Assembly (NCBI GenBank): GCA_035477215.1
Contig: DATIKU010000042.1
Span: forward strand, 1-63,922
Reading direction: 5' to 3'
Length of the DNA stretch: 63,922 nt
DNA from: Spirochaetota bacterium
GTDB taxonomy: Bacteria; Spirochaetota; UBA4802; UBA5368
Of the stretch, positions 9,882 through 18,200 are shown one piece after another. The notes beneath the pieces were generated by a model. The model worked only from the letters and a program-made list of their open reading frames with translations. It searched no databases and was not told the origin of the DNA. A program made the translations under genes and the position numbers. The number at the start of each line of letters is the position of its first letter. Position 1 is the first letter of the stretch.

Positions 9882-10373
9882 TCATTCGACTTTACCGGTG
9901 ACAACTATGTCCATCTCTCCAACCTTCGGAAAAATGACTTTGGTTGGCAGTTCCCCTTCCGGAAACACGTATACAATGGTTCGGTGTATAACTTCCTGAG
10001 GCTTGATGAGGGGATTGTGCCGCTGGGATGGACTTGCAAAATTAAAGAAGTTACCTACTTCAATGAAGACAGCCGCGCCCTGACTGTTTTCATTTTTTAA
10101 TACGATATCATACAATTCGTAGTGTAATGGCTGCACTGAAGCGTTCTTTATCTTTGTCCTCAGCCATATGAGATGTTTCCCGGCTTTCGGGGTAAGATAC
10201 CCCTTTGCCTGTTGAATTCGGTCGGGCCCGTCAGTAATGGATTCAACCGCTATCTCGATCGAATCATTGCGCACCCTCGCGTCTTTTATCAGAACCTTCG
10301 ACGTCTCGCAGCCCGCCGCGGCAAGGGACAACACTACAACGAGAGCACCCCATCCGACTTTTCGCACGCCCAT
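9882..10373 (-). CDS. Lipoprotein with DUF4352-like domain
   Basis: 163 residues. The N-terminus is a lipoprotein signal with lipobox LAAAGC, so Cys at about residue 22 would be lipidated. The rest resembles the immunoglobulin-like DUF4352 fold: a strand reading KHLIWLRTKIKNAS, then a Tyr-rich strand (LHYELYDIVLKN), then a late strand (HRTIVYVFPEGE). Proteins of this kind sit in the cell envelope and often have no assigned role. It lies 120 bases upstream of the secreted-protein gene on the same strand and could be transcribed with it, although the intervening DNA has its own promoter-like elements. GTGGGG upstream of the ATG is a plausible ribosome site. The lipoprotein call is firm; the domain name is moderate. 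Confidence 0.78.
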   Translation of the reverse strand: MGVRKVGWGALVVVLSLAAAGCETSKVLIKDARVRNDSIEIAVESITDGPDRIQQAKGYLTPKAGKHLIWLRTKIKNASVQPLHYELYDIVLKNENSQGAAVFIEVGNFFNFASPSQRHNPLIKPQEVIHRTIVYVFPEGELPTKVIFPKVGEMDIVVTGKVE

Positions 10374-10926
10374 GACTCATTACCCCACTTTCACCATCAG
10401 ACCTGTTGTGTAACCGGAAAAGAGAGCCTCTTCCATCACGCCAGCGGCGGGAGGAAGGCCGGCCACTCCTCGGTTTCACAACAGCACTGTCGATTCCGAC
10501 ATTTCTTTTTTCGTCGGCACAACTGGGGCGCGCAAAACTGCATGCCACATAACGATCAATTCGAAAAAAGTCAAGCGCTATTGCATATACCATGATAAAA
10601 ATATTAAAAAAATATCTCTGCATAGAACAGAAAGGCTTCACACACCATCACGCAAAAAGAGAGCGATACGCTCTCCTTCTATAATATGATTACTACATAA
10701 AAACAATGATTATAAAGAAAGAAATCAAATGAATCTTGTTCATATAGTGAGTATAATTCATATCTATTACGCATAACTATAAAAAACTTTTACCATTTTC
10801 CCTTCCTCAAACGTATTAATAGTAACCGACCCTTCATGGACTGGCATTTGTTGAAGCGACGCCGATTTTGAAACGCCCATTCGACTGTTGCGGATGCAAT
10901 CTTATCGTTCAGAGGAACGTCTTTCA
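10374..10926. other. Divergent intergenic region without a convincing gene
   Basis: This 550-base gap separates the minus-strand lipoprotein from the plus-strand efflux locus. From about 10560 to 10830 it is much more AT-rich than its surroundings and should hold promoters in both directions. A TATAAT is present at 10752-10757, but I cannot pair it with a good -35. No small ORF with a ribosome site stands out. Confidence 0.5.
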
Positions 10927-11580
10927 ATGACCAGAACCCACCTGTTCACTATTCTCTGTGCGCACGCCGCGATTATTCTGCTTTCGTGCGGAGGCGACAC
11001 CGACAGGGCGCTCCGATCCTACATCGCGGGCAAGGAAGCGTTCGCGAAGAGGGAGCTTGGAACGGCCCGTGAACGCTTTGTAGAAGCGGTCAGGCTTGAT
11101 GAATCACTCCACAACGCCCGCCTGATGCTCGCCAAAGTGAATTACTATGAAAAAAACTTCGACGCGGCCCTTGTCGAAGTCGATCGCATACTGAAAAAAG
11201 ACGACGACCATATCGGGGCCCTCTACTGGAAGGCGCGTATACAGGTGGTACGTCCCGCCGAAAAATCCGCCGATGTCGGGGCGATGGCGCTTTTATCCCG
11301 CGTGCTCGAGCTCGACGCCCATCACCTCCCCGCGCGTTCGCTTCTCGCGCTCCTCTACGAAAAAAACGAGAAATACCGTGAGGCGCTCAACGAGTACCTC
11401 GTCATCCTTGCCGAGGAGGAATCCCTCATTGACGCCCGCGCCAACCTGGGCGTCCTCTACAGCCGCCTCGGCCTCAAGGCAAAGGCACTGGAGGAGCTCG
11501 ACAGGGCCATTTCAATATCACGGGCGAGCGGGCGAAGCGACACGCGCCTCACCTCGCTGAGAAAGGAGATCGCCGAATGA
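10927..11580 (+). CDS. TPR lipoprotein, first gene of the RND locus
   Basis: 217 residues from the ATG at 10927, chosen over an upstream in-frame ATG at 10894 because it has a GAGGAA ribosome site and gives a clean lipoprotein signal (AAIILLSC; Cys about residue 21). The mature part is a run of tetratricopeptide repeats: repeated A-x3-F/Y patterns such as KEAFAKRELGTARERFVEAVRL and YREALNEYLVILAEE. TPR lipoproteins act as protein-binding scaffolds at the membrane. The stop overlaps the next start (ATGA at 11577), and the next six reading frames are tightly packed, so this is probably the first gene of an efflux operon. Its partner is not evident from sequence. Confidence 0.85.
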   Translation: MTRTHLFTILCAHAAIILLSCGGDTDRALRSYIAGKEAFAKRELGTARERFVEAVRLDESLHNARLMLAKVNYYEKNFDAALVEVDRILKKDDDHIGALYWKARIQVVRPAEKSADVGAMALLSRVLELDAHHLPARSLLALLYEKNEKYREALNEYLVILAEEESLIDARANLGVLYSRLGLKAKALEELDRAISISRASGRSDTRLTSLRKEIAE

Positions 11581-12152
11581 AACGTCCGATGCTCTTCGCC
11601 GTTTTTATCCAGATACTGTCGTGCGCCACGATGGACCTGCATTTCCGCGAGAACGCCCTCAAAAACAGGCCTGGCGCCATACTCATCGGCCATCTCGAAA
11701 GCAGGACCGTCACCTACCGCCCCTACGCCGCGGCCAACCTCAGGGATTCGCTCCGCTTCGAGTTTTTCAGCCGCGGTTTCCGTTCCGAGCTCGCGGAAAA
11801 CGACGGACCCGCGCCCCGGGAAAACGCTCCCTCCGGCGCGATGGAGAGCCCCGATCCGGATACAACGCGAAAAAAGAGACAGGCCGTCGGCGTGCCGAGT
11901 CGCGAGGCCGTCGCCGCGCTCTGCACGCGGCATTCGGCCGACATATTCATCGGCGGTTCGTTTTCCGAATCCGGGACCGGCGACTACGCCGATACCGAAA
12001 CCAGCACCCTGGTCACCCTGCTCGTATACGAGCGCACGGGTGAAAAAATAGGGGAAGTCCGGTATCTCTTAAACGATACGATGGCCGACGCCTCCGTCGC
12101 GAAAACAGTGGCGGAAAAACTCGCCGGCGCGATAATAGCCCGATTCCCGTGA
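11577..12152 (+). CDS. Lipoprotein of the RND locus, unknown family
   Basis: 191 residues starting at the ATG that overlaps the previous stop. The signal ends in a lipobox-like ILSC at about residue 16. The mature protein has a strand-helix pattern: GAILIGHLESRTV, a charged Pro/Arg linker near residues 75-100, SREAVAALCTRHSADIFIGGSF, then TLVTLLVYERTGEKIGEVRY. This pattern resembles small envelope proteins that build a surface for complex assembly (TolB-N or LpoB-like folds), but that is only an impression. Its stop overlaps the GTG of the TolC gene, so it is translationally coupled to the efflux system. No function can be assigned. Confidence 0.75.
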   Translation: MKRPMLFAVFIQILSCATMDLHFRENALKNRPGAILIGHLESRTVTYRPYAAANLRDSLRFEFFSRGFRSELAENDGPAPRENAPSGAMESPDPDTTRKKRQAVGVPSREAVAALCTRHSADIFIGGSFSESGTGDYADTETSTLVTLLVYERTGEKIGEVRYLLNDTMADASVAKTVAEKLAGAIIARFP

Positions 12153-13651
12153 AACGGCCACCCATGCGCGTACCCGGCCGCATCGTACAACGCCTCGTCT
12201 TCGCGCTCTGCGTACATCTCGCGCTCTTCGCCAACGCGGCTCACGGCGCGGCGGAGCCCTCCGGCGACGGCCGCACGCAGGACGCCGAAACTCTCCGGCT
12301 CGACCTCGAGTCGTCGCTCGGCATCGCCATCACCGGCAATACCGAGCTCAGGGCGATACACGCCGGCAAACAGATCTACGATCTCACGGTAATGGAGCGC
12401 CTGCGCGATTATTTTCCGTCGCTTTCGCTCTCCTACGCGGATAACAGGGAGGTGGCCAGGCGCGAGGCCGATTCCCGGTATCGCAAACTGGGAGTCGAGG
12501 CGAGCCTCGACATCTACGACGGCGGCCGGAAAGGGCTGGCGTACGACATCGCCAGGCTCAGGGGAATCCTGGCGCGTAACGATTACCGCATAGCGCTTAA
12601 CAGGCTCGTCGCCGAAACGCTCAGATCGTACCTCGAGCTCATCCAGTTCAAGGGCACCATCGAAATCCACCGCAAAACCCTCGAGCAGGGGATGGTCCAG
12701 CTTGCCCTGATCCGCAAGGAGCTCGAGCTCGGCGAGGCGACGAGGTTCAACGTCCTCGAAATCGAGGCCAAGGCAAAAGAGATCGAACTCAACCTAAAAA
12801 AAGCCGTCGACAACTTCGAAATCGCGCGCAACCGGTTTAAAATCCTGCTCAGGCTCGACTGGAGGCGACCCATCGAGATTCTGGGAGACGTCGAAAACGA
12901 TTTTACGCTGTACGGACCCGACGGCGGCCGTTCCATCGACGAGTGCGTGGCCCTCGCCGTCCGCAACCGTAAGGAGGTCGAAAGCGCCGACGTGGAGCAC
13001 TCCGTAAACTCCAAGAGCCATCGCATAAACCGGCTGTATTTCTTTCCGCGCTTCTCGCTGGGCGCGGGCTACTCGCTATCGGACCCGGACGGCTCGTCCG
13101 AGCGGTTCGTCCCCCGCGAGAAGGGATGGAACCTCAGCCTGCAGGTAACGAGCGCCCTGTGGGGAAGCACCGCCTCGGGGAGCCTCGGCCTGGGCGAGAG
13201 CGAGAACGCCAATACCAGAAGCAGGTCCGCGAGCGCCTCGGCAAACGTACTCAACGCCATGGACTACAAGCGCGCCATCGTGGAAAGCGGGATACAGGTC
13301 GACACGTCGAAAGAGAACCGCCGATCGCTCAGGCAGCAGGTGTCGATCGAGGTTCTTTCATCGTACATGGCGCTTGAGAACGCCTGGGAGATGATGGACA
13401 TCGCCGACAAACAGCTCGCCCTGTACGACGCCCAGCTCAAAATCGAGCGCCTGAAAGCCAACATGGGCGAATCGAAACGATACGATCTCATGAAAAAGGA
13501 AATCGAACGGGGCGAGGCCGCGGTCGCCCTCCTCGAGTCGCGCGTACGCTATCTGACCAACGCCTCCACCCTGGAGCTTGCGATGGGCGTCGATATAGGC
13601 TTCCTGAAATTATCGAAGTACAGGAGTACGACCAATGTTGAAGATCCTTGA
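12149..13651 (+). CDS. TolC-family outer membrane channel
   Basis: About 500 residues, starting at a GTG (12149) that overlaps the previous stop; an ATG at 12164 is the alternative. A signal peptide is visible (LVFALCVHLALFANAAHGA). Two long alpha-helical hairpins alternate with beta-rich segments, the TolC pattern: LVAETLRSYLELIQFKGTIE near residue 155 and VSIEVLSSYMALENAWEMMD near residue 395. TolC trimers form the outer membrane exit duct of tripartite pumps. The adaptor and permease genes that follow overlap or abut, so this is the dedicated channel of the locus. The Ser/Gly-rich stretch near residues 340-370 could be a surface loop. Confidence 0.88.
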   Translation: MKRPPMRVPGRIVQRLVFALCVHLALFANAAHGAAEPSGDGRTQDAETLRLDLESSLGIAITGNTELRAIHAGKQIYDLTVMERLRDYFPSLSLSYADNREVARREADSRYRKLGVEASLDIYDGGRKGLAYDIARLRGILARNDYRIALNRLVAETLRSYLELIQFKGTIEIHRKTLEQGMVQLALIRKELELGEATRFNVLEIEAKAKEIELNLKKAVDNFEIARNRFKILLRLDWRRPIEILGDVENDFTLYGPDGGRSIDECVALAVRNRKEVESADVEHSVNSKSHRINRLYFFPRFSLGAGYSLSDPDGSSERFVPREKGWNLSLQVTSALWGSTASGSLGLGESENANTRSRSASASANVLNAMDYKRAIVESGIQVDTSKENRRSLRQQVSIEVLSSYMALENAWEMMDIADKQLALYDAQLKIERLKANMGESKRYDLMKKEIERGEAAVALLESRVRYLTNASTLELAMGVDIGFLKLSKYRSTTNVEDP

Positions 13652-15092
13652 ACGAATTTCCGCCGCCGGGCTTTATAGATCCCGAATCGCGCGGATCGTT
13701 GCACTCGTTCTCCTCGCGGCGATATCCGCCTCGGCGCTGGTAGAGTTCCTCTCCGGCGGCGCGGGCTCCACCACCGGGAGCGCGCCCTTCGACCCCGACA
13801 GACCCCGGTCCGACGACTCGACAGTCGAAACCTGCACCGTAGAGCGCAGGGAATTCACCGAATCGATCGATATCCTCGGCCAGATCGTCTTTCGCGAGAA
13901 GATCAACATCTCCTCGAAGGTCTCCGGAAGGCTCAGCCGTATTTACCACCACGAGGGTGACCGGGTGCGCATCGGCCAGCTCATCGCCGAGATCGAGCGC
14001 CTCCCTTTCGAAATCACCCTGAGCCAGCAGCGCTCGGAGCTCGAGATCGCCCGGCGCGCGCACGACCTCGCCATGGCGAAATACGAAAACGCGCTGAAGG
14101 GGATCGAGATCAGGCAGAAGTCCATCCAGAAGGCCGGGGCCGAACTGAACGACAAACTGGCCACCTATCAGAACATGGACCGCATATTGAAAAACAAGAC
14201 CGTACTGTACGATGCCGGGGGCCTGAGCGAAAGCGAGCTCAAGAATCTTCGTACTCAGCATACCACCGCGTACACGGCCTATCAGCTCGCAAAATCCGAC
14301 CTCGAAATCCAGCAGGTGGGCTACCGCGACGAGGACATCGTCGCCGAGGGATTGAAACTCCCATCGTCCGAGAAGGACAAGATGGAGCTCTTCAAACGGA
14401 TAAACACCAAGATCGAGCGCGCCGAGGTCGAATCCGCCCGGTCGCGCATCTCTCAGGCCGAGAACAATATACGATCGACCGAAATACTGATTAAAGAAAC
14501 ATACATCCGGTCACCGATCGACGGGCTTGTCGCCGCCAGATCCATGGAAGCCGGCGAGATGATAAAACCCGAATCGATCATAGCCACGCTTATCAACATC
14601 GCGGGAGTGTACCTCGCCATGAACGTCAACGAGAAGGATATCAGAAGGATAAAGACCGGCCAGACCGTCGCCTTCATGGTCGACGCGTACGGGGACGAAG
14701 CGTTCAGGGCGACCATCCGGCGCGTAACGCCGGTACTCGACATGAAAACGCGGACGGTGGAAATCAAGGCCGAGCTGCCAAATCCCGGCTACCGTCTCCT
14801 TCCGGGGATGTTCGCGCGCGCCCGAATCTCGACCGGCGCTCCGGAAAAGAGAATAATGGCTCCGCTCTCCGCGTTCGTCAGGAGCGAAGACGCCTCGGGC
14901 GAGGTATACCTCGTCAGGAAAGATATCGTTTTCAGGCAGAAGGTGCGCACCGGCCGAGAATCCGACGGCATGGTCGAAATCCTCGGCGGCCTCCATGAGA
15001 ACGACATCATCGTCTCCAAAGGCGTCAGCGCGGTATACGAGGGAATGAAACTGCCGTCGGGTGCCGGCCCGAAAAGCCCGCAAACAAAATGA
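13635..15092 (+). CDS. Periplasmic adaptor (membrane fusion protein) for RND pump
   Basis: 485 residues, overlapping the TolC gene by 17 bases, with AGGAG before the ATG. An N-terminal membrane anchor (residues about 18-36) is followed by a lipoyl/barrel half-motif (ISSKVSGRLSRIYHHEGDRV). Next comes a long coiled-coil hairpin (about 120-275), the second lipoyl half with ETYIRSPIDGLVAARSMEAG, and a beta-barrel (YLAMNVNEKDIRRIKTGQTV). The C-terminal domain ends near ENDIIVSKG. HlyD/AcrA-type adaptors bridge the inner membrane pump and TolC. The hairpin is longer than in AcrA, which suits a channel contact far from the membrane. The stop overlaps the first RND gene (ATGA). Confidence 0.9.
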   Translation: MLKILERISAAGLYRSRIARIVALVLLAAISASALVEFLSGGAGSTTGSAPFDPDRPRSDDSTVETCTVERREFTESIDILGQIVFREKINISSKVSGRLSRIYHHEGDRVRIGQLIAEIERLPFEITLSQQRSELEIARRAHDLAMAKYENALKGIEIRQKSIQKAGAELNDKLATYQNMDRILKNKTVLYDAGGLSESELKNLRTQHTTAYTAYQLAKSDLEIQQVGYRDEDIVAEGLKLPSSEKDKMELFKRINTKIERAEVESARSRISQAENNIRSTEILIKETYIRSPIDGLVAARSMEAGEMIKPESIIATLINIAGVYLAMNVNEKDIRRIKTGQTVAFMVDAYGDEAFRATIRRVTPVLDMKTRTVEIKAELPNPGYRLLPGMFARARISTGAPEKRIMAPLSAFVRSEDASGEVYLVRKDIVFRQKVRTGRESDGMVEILGGLHENDIIVSKGVSAVYEGMKLPSGAGPKSPQTK

Positions 15093-18000
15093 TCGAGTTT
15101 TTTTTAAGAAAAAGGATAACCACCCTCATGGTCTACTGCGGGGTGTGCCTGCTCGGGGTCATATCCGTGCGGCGATTGCCGGTGCAGCTTCTTCCGGACA
15201 TCGAATTCCCGAAACTCACGGTGGTCACCCCGTACGAGAACGCGGCCCCGGCGGAGATCGAACAGCTCGTTACCCGCTACATCGAGGAGGCGGCAAGCTC
15301 GGTAAACGGGGTGGTGTCGATTTATTCGGAATCCATGGAGGGCCTGAGTCTCGTCACGGCCCGGTTCGGGTGGGGAACAAACATGGACCTCGCCCTTATC
15401 GAAACCAAGGAAAAGGCGGACATCGTCAAGGGGCAGCTCCCCCAGGACGCCGGCAAATCAATCGTGGTCAAGTTCGACCCGAAGGCCGACCCCGTGATGA
15501 TCTATTCGATCACCTCCACCCGGCTCGACTTTCGGCAAATTAGGAAAAGGGTCGAAAAGGAACTGCTCCCGTTCCTGGAGCGGACGGAGGGTGTAGCGCT
15601 CGTCGACATCAACGGCGGCCACCGCCGCCAGATCAACGTCGATCTCGACGCGGCCAGGATATTCGCCCACACCCTGTCCCTCTCCGAGGTCCTCGAAAAC
15701 ATTGACGCGTCCAACCACAACTTCCCGGCGGGAAACATCGAAATGGGCGACCGCGAGTACCTGGTGCGGACCCTTGGCGAATTCGGCAATCTCCGCGAGA
15801 TCGGCGCCGTCGCGGTGGGTAAAAACGAGGCCGGCACGCCGGTATACCTCGCCGATATCGCCGAAATAACCGACGGTTTCAGGGACCGCAAGTGCGTCAT
15901 CCGGACCAACGGGGAGGAGGCGGTCGGCCTTCTTATACGGAAAGAGCCGGGGAAAAACACCATCGAGACCTGCGACCGTGTGAAAGAGAAAATCGACTTC
16001 CTCCGAAAGCGACACGGAAACGAATTCGGCATCGACCTCGTGTACGACCAGTCCGAATTCATCCGCGGCTCGATCGACAGCGTGGTCCGCTCGGCGGTTT
16101 TCGGCGCCCTGATCGCGTTCGTTTTACTCTGGTTTTTTTTAAAGGAAACCCGCTCGTCCCTCATCATCGCGACCAGCATACCCATTTCGGTGCTTGCGAC
16201 CTTCATCCTCATGTATTTCAGCGGGATTTCACTCAATGCCGTTTCCCTTGGCGGCCTGGCGCTGGGCGTCGGCATGATGGTGGACGCCGGCATAGTCGTC
16301 CTCGACTCCATCGCGGCCAAACGAACCGCGCGCGATGGAGTGCGTTCGTCAAAGCACGACCCGATCCTCCCCGTCCTGAACGGCGTCAACGAGGTCAAGG
16401 CTCCCGTTATCGCATCGATTCTCACCTCTATCGTCGTATTTCTGCCGATCCTGTTTCTTTCCGGCGTCGCCGGCGCGGTTTTCAGGGACCTCGCGCTTAC
16501 CGTGTCATTCGCCCTGATCTGCTCCTTGCTCTCCGCATTCACCCTTATCCCCATGCTCTCGACCCTCGTTGCAAGCGATCGCGCGCGTACGCTTCTTTCG
16601 TTCCGGCGGATGCGCCCGATCGAAAAAGCCGCTTTCGCGGCCTCCGACAGGGCCATGGACATCATCACTCGCTTTTATAATCGGGTGATACGGTACGCGA
16701 TTCTTAATCGCCGAAAGGTACTCGGCGCGGGGGCCGCGCTGTGCGCCGTCGGCGGGATGCTCTTCATATTCATCCCCACCGAGCTCATGCCCGCCATCGA
16801 CCCGGGCGAGTTCACCCTGGAGATCACGACCCCCAAAGGCACGCCCCTTGAGGAAACGGCCGCGCTGTCCGCGGCGGTCGAGCGGCTGCTGTTGGCCAAA
16901 CCGTACACGCGTTTCGTCTATTCGAAAATAGGCTCGGACCCCGAGGACAACATCACCGAACGGATCTCCGGCAAAAAGTCAAACGCCGCGTCGATCAGGG
17001 TCATCCTGAAACGGGAGGGGCGCGCGAACATCCGTGCGATTATCGGATCGCTCAAAAAGGAGATACGCCTCGGCGAACGCGTCCGGACGGACTACCGGAT
17101 CAGCGAAGACGTCGTCGCCTCCCTGCTGGGAAGCCCGTCAAAGCCGCTTTCGATCGAGCTCTACGGCAGACAGGCGGACGAACTCGCCCGGCTGGGTAAG
17201 GTCATAATCGCCGGAATCCGCTCCCTCGACGGCGTTTCGAATGCCGGCTCATCCCTCGACGAGGGCGACCCCGAACTGCGCATCCGTATCGACCGCGATC
17301 TTGCCGCCTCGCTCGGCCTGGGCATCGCCGCCATCGCGTCCACGGTCCGCGCGGCCATCACCGGCGAGGTGGCCACCCGCTACCGGGAGAAAGACGACGA
17401 GATCGACCTGCGGGTGCGGCTGCGCCCTGCCGACCGCACGGGCAGAGACTCGCTCTATAAAATCCTCGTCAAAACCGACGGCGGCGCGTCCGTCCCGCTC
17501 GCCAAAGTCATCGAGCTGGACGAGGGCATGGGGATGGGAAAGATCCTTCGAAGCGAACAGAGCCCCGTCAACCTGATTACCGCCGACATCGAGGGCGACC
17601 GCACAACGACGCGCGCGCGGGCCGAACGGCTGCTCCGCACGATTTCGCTCCCCGCGGGCTACGAGGCGAAAATGGCCGGGGGCATAAGCGAGATCAGCGA
17701 CTCCTCGCTCGAGATGCTCTTCGCCCTCCTCCTCGCCGTCGTCCTGGTCTACATGGTGCTCGCCTCGCAGTTCCAGTCGCTTGGCAAACCCCTCATCGTG
17801 ATGCTCGCCGTCCCCGTGGCCGCCATAGGGGTTTCGGGCCTGCTCCTCGTTACCGGGAAAACGCTCAACATCAATTCGGGTATCGGGATGATTCTCCTCG
17901 CCGGCACCGTGGTCAACAATGCCATCGTCCTCCTCGATTTCATCGAACACGAAGAGCGCCTCGGAGCGAAGCTTGCCGACGCCATCGCCGCCGCCGGCAG

Positions 18001-18199
18001 TAAACGTATCAAGCCGATTCTTCTCACCACGGGCACCACCGTCTTCGCCATGCTTCCCATAGCGCTCGGCATCGGCGAGGGCGCGGAGCTCCAGCAGCCC
18101 ATGGCCATAGCCGTCGTCGGCGGGCTCACCATATCGACGGCGCTCACGCTCGTTTTCATTCCCACCGTCGTATATCTTTTCGATCGCGGAAAATCCTGA
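15089..18199 (+). CDS. RND efflux permease, first of a tandem pair
   Basis: 1036 residues, the usual RND length. TM1 lies at the extreme N-terminus (TLMVYCGVCLLGVISV). Two porter halves follow with the internal repeat, TM2-6 near residues 335-480 and TM8-12 near 870-1025. The TM4 signature reads LGVGMMVDAGIVVLDS with Asp near residue 399, so the second Asp of the AcrB pair is Ala. TM10 reads AGTVVNNAIVLLDF, with Asn where AcrB has its relay Lys. This relay resembles heavy-metal or other non-AcrB RND groups. Substrate cannot be read from the sequence. It starts inside the adaptor stop and lies one base from the second RND gene. Confidence 0.9.
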   Translation: MIEFFLRKRITTLMVYCGVCLLGVISVRRLPVQLLPDIEFPKLTVVTPYENAAPAEIEQLVTRYIEEAASSVNGVVSIYSESMEGLSLVTARFGWGTNMDLALIETKEKADIVKGQLPQDAGKSIVVKFDPKADPVMIYSITSTRLDFRQIRKRVEKELLPFLERTEGVALVDINGGHRRQINVDLDAARIFAHTLSLSEVLENIDASNHNFPAGNIEMGDREYLVRTLGEFGNLREIGAVAVGKNEAGTPVYLADIAEITDGFRDRKCVIRTNGEEAVGLLIRKEPGKNTIETCDRVKEKIDFLRKRHGNEFGIDLVYDQSEFIRGSIDSVVRSAVFGALIAFVLLWFFLKETRSSLIIATSIPISVLATFILMYFSGISLNAVSLGGLALGVGMMVDAGIVVLDSIAAKRTARDGVRSSKHDPILPVLNGVNEVKAPVIASILTSIVVFLPILFLSGVAGAVFRDLALTVSFALICSLLSAFTLIPMLSTLVASDRARTLLSFRRMRPIEKAAFAASDRAMDIITRFYNRVIRYAILNRRKVLGAGAALCAVGGMLFIFIPTELMPAIDPGEFTLEITTPKGTPLEETAALSAAVERLLLAKPYTRFVYSKIGSDPEDNITERISGKKSNAASIRVILKREGRANIRAIIGSLKKEIRLGERVRTDYRISEDVVASLLGSPSKPLSIELYGRQADELARLGKVIIAGIRSLDGVSNAGSSLDEGDPELRIRIDRDLAASLGLGIAAIASTVRAAITGEVATRYREKDDEIDLRVRLRPADRTGRDSLYKILVKTDGGASVPLAKVIELDEGMGMGKILRSEQSPVNLITADIEGDRTTTRARAERLLRTISLPAGYEAKMAGGISEISDSSLEMLFALLLAVVLVYMVLASQFQSLGKPLIVMLAVPVAAIGVSGLLLVTGKTLNINSGIGMILLAGTVVNNAIVLLDFIEHEERLGAKLADAIAAAGSKRIKPILLTTGTTVFAMLPIALGIGEGAELQQPMAIAVVGGLTISTALTLVFIPTVVYLFDRGKS

Positions 18200-18200
18200 G

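Noticed and set aside
10264-10641. A 125-codon minus-strand frame overlapping the DUF4352-like lipoprotein
   Set aside because: It overlaps the lipoprotein start in another frame and reads as low-complexity Arg/Ser sequence.
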